DNA from: Amanita rubescens
Taxonomy: Eukaryota; Basidiomycota; Agaricomycetes; Agaricales; Amanitaceae
Reading direction: 5' to 3'
Length of the DNA stretch: 64,000 nt
Assembly (NCBI GenBank): GCA_015039365.1
Contig: WION01000009.1
Coordinates: forward strand, 868,001 to 932,000
Positions 34,335-44,059 of the stretch are shown piece by piece. A program made the translations under genes and the position numbers. How positions within the stretch are numbered: position 1 is the stretch's first letter; each line of letters begins with the position of its first letter. The notes below the pieces were generated by a model, which worked only from the letters and a program-made list of their open reading frames with translations, was not told the DNA's origin and did not search any database.

Positions 34335-37300
34335 ATGGCAAATGAACTCAGATTCGGCGCCCTAGAAACAGGGAATCGCTTGGTCCTAACTTCTTCTGGA
34401 GCTTTTCACGCTGTGCATGATTTTACAATCAATAACAGCACTTTCAATGATGTTCACGGAGATTTCGTTCGTAACTCTTGCTTCATCGCCTGTCCAGATC
34501 GTCCGAGCTGATATGGTCATGGTCAGATATATGCTCAGAATTACTATGAAGCTCCTACGACTGCAAATAGAACACCATCACCCCCTCTTGCATTGCCGAA
34601 ACACTCTAGCACACTATTCACAGGTCGTGACACATATCTGGGAAAGCTGAGAGAACACTTCGGACTTCGTGCTTCTCCGAATGATCTTGCTCGGCGATCA
34701 TTTCTGTTGTATGGTATGGGAGGCATTGGTAAAACCCAGATCTGCCTTAAGTTTATGGAAGATTCTGAAGACCAGTGACTATCTGCATCTAATGACTGTG
34801 TGGTCTCATACTTATATCAAACATAGGTTCTCTCATCTATTTTGGATTGATGCCTCTTCTGAAGCCACCATGACATCAGCTATCAGACAGATAGCAAAGG
34901 AACATGGCTTGCAAGCCAGCAACAATGCCAAGCCTAGTGTTGTAACAGTGATGAAGTGGATCTCATCTCTCAAAAATGATTGGTTGATGGTATTTGATAA
35001 TGCAAATCATGATCCAGATGTTGTTGAAAAGTTTATTCCCCCTGGAAATAAGGGAAATATCCTTATTACTAGCAGAAATATGTCAATGGGGAGAGTTACT
35101 TCCAACAAGTCTATGGAAGTGGAAGAGATGAACAAGGGAGAAGCTGTCTCTCTGCTTTTGAAAGCAGGAAATGTAGATGTGATGGACAAAGAATCTGAAG
35201 AGATGGCCATGCAAATTGTCTCTGCGTTGTTTTATCTGCCTCTGGCCATTGATCAAGCTGGTTCTTATATTTTGTCCTGTCAATGCAGTCTCAATGACTA
35301 TTGGCAGTTGTACAAAAGAAATTATCAGCTTTTACGAGATGATACTACATTTAAAGGTGCTTCAGACTATGGGAAGAGTGTATATGGAACATGGGAGATT
35401 TCAATTCAGGAGATTGAATCAAGAGCAAAGAACCAATCTAAGGCTGCCCAAAGTGCTATAAGCCTCCTCAAATTTATTCCTTTCCTTCACCATGTAAACA
35501 TTCCTGAAAATATTTTCAAATATGCTGCCATGGGGTTTAGGGATAGAGATACAGAGGAGGCATATGAACTGCCAATGTTGCTCTCCTTGTTGGATTCTGA
35601 TGATCTGCAATTGAATGAATCAGGTGAATGGGATGAACTCAGGTTCTATCAGGGGATACAAGTCCTGCAATCATTCTCTCTGATCAAGAAGAATATCAAG
35701 ATCAAGATGTATTCTATCCATCCTTTAACACAGTCATGCTGTCAGGACAGAATACCTGAGGCAGAAAAACAATCTAACTGCATCAAAACAGCTGCACTCT
35801 TAACATGTGCAGCATATTTGTTGAACAATACAGAGGAAAATCACACTCTGTTGGAGGCACTTGTCACACACATCAAAGCAAATAAGGCATTTGCAATTAA
35901 GCTAGGAATAAAAGAGGGCTATTATGATGATCAATTCTCATGCTATGCTGCACTTTATTTCCAGACTGGATATTGGAATCAAGGAGAAGAGCTACAAAAA
36001 GAAGTCATGAGAATGAGAAAAGAAAAACTGGGATTAAATAATACAATGACTTTGAATAGCATGTTATTTGCAGCTTTATTCCATAACAGGCTAGGCAATT
36101 GGAAAGAAGAGGAGCTGCTATTGCTGGATGCTATTAAGATATGGATGAACACATTTGGATTTGAGCATGAAACTCTGGAAACTCAAGCATGGCTAGCTGC
36201 ATCATACATGAATCAGGAGAGATTGAAAGAAGCAGAGAAATTGGCCATAAAAGTATATGAAACAAGAAAGGAAACATTGGGTACTGATCACCATGACACT
36301 CTTATGAGCATGAATACCATGGCTATGATATATGGAAAGCAAGGAAACTGGAAAGAGGCAGAAGAATTACAGGTGCTAGTGATGGAGACATTCAAGGCAA
36401 AATTGGGGCCAGATCACATGAAGACTCTTCAGATCATGGTTTATTTAATAGGCACATATGGCAATAGAGAAAAGTTGAAGGAAGCAGAACAACTACTTAT
36501 TCATGTGATTGATATGTTCAAAGTCAAACTGGGTCCTGATCATCCATCCACCCTTTACAACATAACAAATCTAGGAGTTACATACAGAGAGCAAGGAAGA
36601 TTAAATGAGGCTCAAAAGGTTTTGGAAGAGGCACTAGAGACATGCAAGGACAGATTGGGACCTAGCCATCTTATCACTCTTGGGACAATGCGCAATTTGG
36701 CCATGACATACAAGGCACAGGGTATGTTAAAGGAGGCATTAGACCTGCAGGTTATTGTCATTGAGTCCATGATGGAGACATTAGGTGCAAAACATTCTGA
36801 AACAGTCATGAGCACTATGGATCTAGTGGTGATATATGGAGAGCTAGGAAAATGGAATGAAGCAGAAAAAATGTTGGTTCCCTTAATAGAAGTTCTGAAA
36901 TCATCATTAGGGCATGTCCATCCTTCTACATTAAGGAGCATGGTACACCTGGCAGACATGTACATTGAACAGGAAAAGTGGAATGAGGCAGAGAAATTAC
37001 TGATACAGGTGATGGGTGCTAGAAAAGAGAAATTAGGTTCTGGAAACCCTGGTACTCTGACTGTTATGCATAATCTTGCAGAGGTCTATGTGAGGAAAGA
37101 AGAGTGGAGTAAAGCAGAGGAATTACAATTGCAAATTGTAAATGTTGGGAGGACAGAAATGGTGATGGACCACCTACAGATTATTGCAAGCATGATGGAT
37201 CTAGCAAAAACATACTTCTCCCAAAAGAAATGGTCCAGTGCAGAGCAACTTTTGATGGAGACAATGTCTTTGGGGAAAGACAAGCTGGAACCAGATGATC

Positions 37301-37908
37301 CAGTGGTACTTGATGTCATGGGTAAATTAGCAATGATATATATGGCTCAAGACAAGTTCAAGGATGCAGAAGACCTGCAGGCTCATGTGGTCAAAGTACA
37401 GAGAGAAAAGGCTCCAAATGATCTAGAAACTATTATCAATATGTCCAACCTGGCAAGGATTTATAATATGCAAGGGAAATGGGATCAGGCAGAAGAGTTG
37501 CTAATACATGCAGTGGAAGTGTTCAAATTTGATCGAGGACCTAATGATGCATACACACTTAGAAGCATGAAAAACTTGGCAGAAGTATACCAGAGTCAAG
37601 AGAAATGGGATAGGTCTGGAGAGATCATGGAACAGTTGCTCAAGGTGGTAAAAGTTGAGATGGGACCAGAGCATCCTGAAACTCTGAGCATCATGTATCA
37701 TTTAGCAATGTCATACAGGCATCAAGGAAAGTTGAAAGAAGCAGAGAAGCTGGCAGTTCATGTATCAAATGTACTAACAGCACTTGTGGGGGCAGGACAT
37801 CCACTTAGTATTGAAAATGAGGAAAATCTGGAAATAATTAGAAAGGAGATGACAAGGAAAAATAAGGGATCAATTTTGAGTAAAATATTTAGGCACAAAA
37901 AGCACTAG
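34335..37908 (+). CDS. NLR-like STAND protein: NB-ARC plus TPR repeats
   Basis: Join(34335-34466, 34527-34774, 34827-37908), 1153 residues. N-terminus MANELRFGALETGNRL, then HDFTINNSTFNDVHGDF, a short motif resembling those before STAND domains in mushroom proteins. NB-ARC: P-loop GMGGIGKTQ (about residue 107), FWIDASSE, Walker B-like WLMVFDNAN (about 178), ILITSRN, LPLAIDQAGSY (about 263). From about residue 500 to the end there are kinesin-light-chain-type TPRs of about 42 residues (EAE-L...LG-DHP-TL). Likely a signalling NTPase in non-self recognition; trigger unknown. Intron 1 uses a GTTCGT donor. Intact frame over 1027 codons of the last exon. CpG-poor downstream of about 34700. Confidence 0.85.
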
Positions 37909-38380
37909 CACAGGCTATCTTGTGTACTTATATATGTACATAAATTTGTGTTGAAGTACACTGATGCTATGAATAATTGTAACTTGGGCATTGTACAGTC
38001 AGGGTAGGATTACCCTTGTGACACAGTGCCCAGCCTGTAGCCTGTCTGGCCAGGGACAGCCACTGATCTGGGCTTGTGCCATGTTACAGATGCAGTAGGT
38101 GAGGAACTCAAACACAAAACATGATCAATGTTGAATGACTTAGTGTGTATCTACATGATATCCACTGATCCCATGGATAAACCTGAACTGAGTGCATTCT
38201 GCATTAAACACTAAAATACCCCTATAATGCCACAGGGACATTTGGTCCACAGCATCAAAAGTTGTTGACTGGTACATATACATAAATCTAGTAATGAATC
38301 TGTCTGTGCATGCAAATCAACTGAGAGATCCAAGTCAATGGCACAGTATACATATGTATGTACCATGTATTTCACATACC
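37909..38380. other. Spacer between convergent NLR genes
   Basis: CpG-free, AT-rich sequence with no gene; the two NLR stop codons face each other across about 470 bp. Confidence 0.6.
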
Positions 38381-40980
38381 TTATACCATATGTTGACTGT
38401 TTCTGGACATGTTGGCAAAGGTGTCTGGGTGGTCTGATCCAAGCTTTGTTTTTCTTGTATTCATCACATTCATCTGAAGCTTCTTTGCCTCATCCCACCT
38501 TCCCTGATTCCTGTATGTTGATGCCAAATTAGTTATACTGGTGAGAGTGTCTGGGTGGTTAGATCCAAGCTTGGCTTTGAATGCATTCACCACACCCACT
38601 GTCTCAAGCTTCTCTGCCTCATCCCACCTTCCCTGATTCTTGTATGTTGATGCCAAATTGACCATGATGGTGAGAGTGGATGGGTGGTCTGACCCCAGCT
38701 GTTTTTTTAATGCATTCATCACATCCATCTGAAGTTTCTCTGCCTCATCCAACCTTTCCTGATTTTTGTATGTTGATGACAAATTGGCCATGATGATGAG
38801 AGTGTCTGGATGATCTGATCCAAGCTTTGTTTTTCTTGCATTCATCACATCCATCTGAATCTTCTCTGCCTCATTCCATCTCCCCTGACTCCAGTATGTT
38901 GATGCCAAATTGGCCATGCTAGTGAGAGTGGATGGGTGGTCTGATCCTAGCTGTTTTTTTAATGCATTCACCACATTTATCTGAAGCTTCTCTGCCTCAT
39001 CCCACCTTCCCTGATTCCAGTATGTCAATGCTAAATTGCCCATGATGGTGAGAGTGTTTGGGTGGTCTGATCCAAGCTTTGTTTTGAATGCATTCATCAC
39101 ATTTATCCCAAGTTTCTCTGCCCCATCCCACCTTCCCTGATTTATGTATGTTAACGCCAAATTTGCCATGCTGGTGAGAGTGTCTGGGTGGTCCAATCCT
39201 AGCTTTGCTTGTCTTGCATTCATCACATCCATTTGAAGCTTCTCTGCCTCATCCAACCTTCCCTGATTCCAGTATGTTGATGCCAAATTGGCCATGCTGG
39301 TGAGAGTGGATGGGTGGTTTGATCCAAGCTTGTTTTTGAATGCATTCATCACATCCATCTGAAGCTTCTCTGCCTCATCCCACCTTCCCTGATTCCTGTA
39401 TGTTAATGCCAAGTTGGTTATGCTGGTGAGAGTGTCTGGATGGTCTGATCCAAGCTTCACTTTGAATGCATTCATCACATCCACCTGAAGCTTCTCTGCC
39501 TCATCCCACCTTCCCTGATTCCAGTATGTTGATGCCAGGTTGGCAGTGCTGATGAGAGTGTCTGGGTGGTCTGATCCAAGTTTTGTTTGTCTTGCATTCA
39601 TCACATCCATCTGAAGCTTCTCTGCCTCATCCCACCTTCCCTGATTCATGTATGTTGATGCCAAATTGGCCATGATGGTGAGAGTGTCTGGGTGGTCCAA
39701 TCCTTGCTTGATTTTGAACACATCCATCACAGCCATCTCAAGCTTCTCTGCCTTATCCCATCTTCCCTGATTCCTGTATGTTGATGCCAAATTGGCCATG
39801 ATGGTGAAAATATCTGGGTGGTCTGATCTAAGCTTTACTTGTCTTGCATTCATTACATCTATCTGAAGTTTCTCTGCCTTACCCCACCTTCCCTGATTCC
39901 AATATGTTGATGCCAAATTGGCCATACTGGTGAGAGTGTCTGGGTGGTCTGATCCAAGTTTGGTTTTCAATGCATTCACCACATGCATCTGAAGCTTCTC
40001 TGCCTCATCCCACCTTCCCTGATTCCAGTATGTTGATGCCAAATTGGCCATGCTGGTGAGAGTGGATGGGTGGTTTGATCCAAGCTTTGTTTTGAATGCA
40101 TTCATCACATCCATCTGACGTTTCTCTGCCTCATCCCACCTTCCCTGATTTTTGTATGTTGATGCCACATTGGCCATGCTGGTGAGAGTGGATGGGTGGT
40201 CTGGCCCAAGCTTTGCTTTTCTTGCATTCATCACATCCATCTGAATCTTCTCTGCCTCATCCCACTTTCCCTTATTCATGTATGTTAATGCCAAATTGGC
40301 CATGCTGGTGAGAGTGTCTGGGTGGTCTGATCCAAGCTTGGTTGTGAATGCATTCATCACATCCATCTGAAGCTCCTCTGCCTCATCCCACCCTCTTTGA
40401 TTCCAGTGTGTTGATGCCAAATTGGCCATGCTGGTGATAGTGTCTGGATGGTCTGATCCAAACTTTGTTTTTCTTGCATTCATCACATCCATCTGAAGTT
40501 TCTCTCACCCCACTTTCCCTGATTCCTGTATGTTGATGCCAAATTGGCCATGATGGTGAGAGTATCTGGGTGGTCTGATCCAAGCTTGATTTTGATTGCA
40601 TTCATCACATCCATCTGAAGCTTCTCTGCCTCATCCCACCTTCCCTGATTTCCATGTGTTAATGCCAAATTGGCCATGCTGACAAGAGTATCTGGGTGGT
40701 CTGATCCAAGCTTGATTTTGATTGCATTCATCACATCCATCTGAAGCTTCTCTGCCTCATCCCACCTTCCCTGATTTCCATGTGTTAATGCCAAATTGGC
40801 CATGCTGACAAGAGTATCTGGGTGGTCTGATCCAAGCTTGGTTTTTCTTGCATTCATTACATCCATCTGATGTTTCTCTGCCTCATCCCACCTTCCCTGA
40901 TTCCTGTATGTTGATGCCAAATTGGCCATGCTGGTGATAGTATCTGGGTGGTCTGATCCTAGCCTTGTTTGTCTTGCATG
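38381..40980 (-). repeat. 126-bp coding minisatellite (42-residue TPR units)
   Basis: About 21 tandem copies of a 126-bp unit. On the plus strand each carries CTTCTCTGCCTCATCCCACC, TTCCCTGATTCC-GTATGTTGATGCC and GGTGGTCTGATCCAAGCTT. Three more copies lie beyond the hAT-like insertion. Nucleotide identity between units is very high, so copies were made or homogenised recently. Confidence 0.92.
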
Positions 40981-40981
40981 C

Positions 40982-40989
40982 ATCACATT
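40982..40989. repeat. 8-bp target-site duplication, left copy
   Basis: ATCACATT, identical to 42088-42095 on the other side of the element. Confidence 0.85.
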
Positions 40990-42087
40990 TAGTGATTCAA
41001 GGTCCGGTCCGGTCCGGTTTTTTTTCCTTTTTTGGAAAGACCGAAACCGGACCGGTCTCACGGTGTCCCTGATATCAAAAAGACCGGAACCGGACCGCTT
41101 AAGACCGCAAGACCGGTCTTAATTTAAAAAAAAGACCGGTTAAGACCGGTCCTGGACTGGTCCTGGTCTGGACCGGTCTTGGACTGGTCTGGACTGGTCT
41201 GGACTGGTCTGGACTGGTCTTGGACTGGTCTAGACTAATCCTTACATTAGTTTCTATGTCCCTATGTCTCCCATACAACAATTTAAAACTACAAAACTTC
41301 ATAAATATCAATATGTTCCTAACCCTCACCCTCTCACACCCTCTCACACCCAGCTGCACTCAGATGAGACACATAAAACCATTTTTGATGATGCCAGGAG
41401 ACTGCCAAACATTGCCAAAGAGATTGCCAAAGAGATCACCAAAGAGAGAATGAAGCCCAGTGTTGCTGACCCTCACCCTCCCACTGCTCAGCTTGTCCCA
41501 TTAGACCCCACTCCACCCCCTCACATCATCTCACACCCAGTTGCACTCCAGATAAGCCACATTAAACCATTTTTAATGATGCCAGGAGACTGCCAAACAT
41601 TGCCAAAGAGATTGCCAAAGAGATCACCAAAGAGAGAATGAAGCCCAGTGTTGCTGACCCTCACCCTCCCACTGTTCAATTATGTTCCATTGGATGTACT
41701 AGAGCATACCTAGATTAGTTAATTTCAGAATACCTTACCTGGAGTGTTGCAACAACAGATGTTTTCAAAATTCACATGTTATATATAACTTTAGACAAAC
41801 TTTACTACTGTGAACTCAAATCTCAACCGTTTTTTATGTTTCAATACTCAAAAAAAAGCTAAAATATAGGAGAACATGACTGTGTTGGTCACATGTGACA
41901 ATTAGCGGTCTAGGACCGGTCTAGACCGGTCTTTTGCGGTTTTTTTGATTTTAAAAATTTAAAAAGACCGGAACTGGACTGCCCTTGGACCTCCTAAGAC
42001 CTGAGACTGCAGTCCGGTCCAAATCGGTCCTGGTCCGGTCCAGTTCCGGTCTTTTTCGGTCCTGAGAGACTGGAAATGGAAACACTA
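40990..42087. mobile_element. Non-autonomous hAT-like element in the NLR pseudogene
   Basis: Flanked by an 8-bp duplication of ATCACATT. Ends are TAGTGATTC... and, in reverse, TAGTGTTTCC..., the TAGTG start and 8-bp duplication typical of hAT elements. Both subterminal zones consist of AGACCGGT/GGTCCGGTCC motifs in opposite orientation (about 41008-41235 and 41906-42062). The interior has a roughly 190-bp direct duplication (about 41380 and 41570). No transposase. 1098 bp. Confidence 0.87.
41165..41232. repeat. 10-bp minisatellite GGTCTGGACT
   Basis: Six to seven near-perfect GGACTGGTCT units inside the left subterminal zone of the hAT-like element; they extend its AGACCGG-type motif. Confidence 0.8.
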
Positions 42088-42095
42088 ATCACATT
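42088..42095. repeat. 8-bp target-site duplication, right copy
   Basis: ATCACATT; after it the TPR coding unit resumes (CATCTCAAGCTTCTCTGCC). Confidence 0.85.
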
Positions 42096-44059
42096 CATCT
42101 CAAGCTTCTCTGCCTCACCCCATCTTCCCTGATTCCTGTAAGTTGATGCCAAATTGGCCATGATGGTAAGAGTGTCTGGGTGGTCTGCCAATCCAAGCTT
42201 TGTTTTTCTTGCATTCATCACATCCATCTGAATTTTCTCTGCCTCATCCCACTTTCCCTGGTTCCAGTATGTTGATGCCAAATTGCTCATGGTGGTAAGA
42301 GTGTCTGGGTGGTCTGATCCAAGCTTTGTTTTAAGTGCATTGATCACATCCATCTGAAGCTTCTCTGCCTCATCCCACCTTCCCTGATTCCTGTATACCG
42401 ATGCCAAATTGGCCATGTTGGTGAGAGTCTCTACATGGCCTGACCCAAGCCTTGTTTTTCTTTCATAAACTACAACCCGTAACAATTCTTCTTCCTCATC
42501 CCAGCTGCCAGTACGATGAAATACAACTGCAAATCTTGCATATTCACCATCATAGTACTCACTGTTCAGCTTTAATTTCAATCCATGGAAAATATTCAAC
42601 CTAATGTGTGGTGCAAGTGATCAACAGAATTCATAATTATCAGTATTCTAGTCAAGAGCTATTGAACAAGACAACAGTGCTCTTGCTCTGTAATAGTGAT
42701 CAGTAACTTCTGCTTTTGGTATGCAGTTCCTACTCCAGGCATTTACCAGCAGGTGCATGGAATACAGATGATCATGACTCCTGATAAAAGAGAATGAGAG
42801 TAAAACCTGGATACCATTTAGAAACTTTAATTTGTCCCATTCCCCATCTCTTCCTATGAACACTGATCTCTCATCCAACAAACTTGATGATGGTGAAAAC
42901 AGATTCTCTTCAATATGTCTTTTCATGTAGCTCTCTGCAGCATTTTTGAATAATTCTTGTGGTATATTTACATGATCTAAGAAAGCAAAAATCCTCAAGA
43001 GCTTAATGGCACTTTGTGCTCCAACAGATTCCTGCACACTATCCATTGCAGCTATATCTTCCATCTTTTTCATGGAGATGTCCCATGTCCCATATGTAGA
43101 TGTTCCATAATCTGAAGCACCCCCAAATCCTGGAGTATTCCTCATTAACTCATTCTTGTATCTTGCATACAATTCCAAATAACCATCAATGCTGCAACCA
43201 CAGGAACGCATGTATGATCCTGCTTGGTCAATGGCAAGAGGGATTCCATCCAGTTGCAACACAAGCTGCTGGGCCAGATTATAGATATTATTGTCTGTGT
43301 CATCAAGCATGGCTGACTTCAAAAGCAAGGAAATAGCATCTTCATCTTCCATGCCATGAACCTCCATTGAGTTCTTGCTCAATCCAATCCTCTTCAGTCC
43401 AATATTCCTACTTGTTATCATAACATTTCCTCCATTTCCTGGTGGGAGGAAGTTTTCAACTACTGAGTAATGTCCATCTGCTCCATCATACACCATCAAG
43501 TCCTTTGAGAAATCCAATCAAGAGCAGATCTTGCTGAGGGTCTACCATCTGGTGAAGTATTGTAGGTTGAGGATACTTGTGTGAGCACAAATTCAACACT
43601 TTTCTCTGAAGAAGCATCAATCCAGAATATGTCAGAGAACCTTGAATAGGTCAGTTATTTTGAATTACTATACTAATGTGTAAAATGCTCACAAATCAGG
43701 ATTTTCTTCAATGAATTTAAGGCAAATCTGAGTCTTGCCAATGCCACCTAGCCCATGTAATAGGAAAATTTTCCTTTGTTCTTGAACTTGGAAGGTAAAA
43801 TGGTCCTTCAGCTTCTGCAAGTTATTATCTTGACCTGTAAAGAAAGTACTAGAATGTTTAATAGGAGGTAAAGGAGGTAGATCAATGTCAGAAGGGTCTG
43901 CAAGATAGTAGTTGATCTATGAGTCTTCATTATTGACCAGGCAAAAAAAATGCTAAAATGCAGTACCTCTATGAATTGGCTATCCATAATAACAACATTC
44001 TGGTATACTGGGCCAGCAAAGATACCAGTATTCACTACCTGAGGTGGATCTGCTGACAT

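Larger units (their letters stand above)
38381..44059 (-). pseudogene. NLR-like STAND gene with 24 TPR units, disrupted
   Basis: Reading right to left: MSADPPQVVNTGIFAGPVYQ and NVVIMDSQFIEV (44059 on); GQDNNLQKLKDHF and P-loop GLGGIGKTQICLKF (about 43830-43690); FSDIFWIDASSEKSVEF; MVYDGADGHYS, VMITSRN, LPLAIDQAGSYMRSC; then TPR units to 38381. Lesions: frame break near 43510 between WISQ and KDLMVYD; in-frame TAG at about 42647-42649 and TGA at about 42623-42625; a hAT-like insertion (40990-42087); a 4-nt deletion near 40505. TPR units: 3 before the insertion, 4 after it, 17 in the last open stretch (703 codons), mostly of form LGSDHPDTLTSMANLASTY. Paralogue of 34335-37908. Repeats stay open despite upstream stops, so decay is recent or the fragment is still expressed. 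Confidence 0.85.

Noticed and set aside
41264..41641. 125-codon frame in the hAT-like element
   Set aside because: Generated by an internal direct duplication; no hAT transposase or zinc-finger residues.
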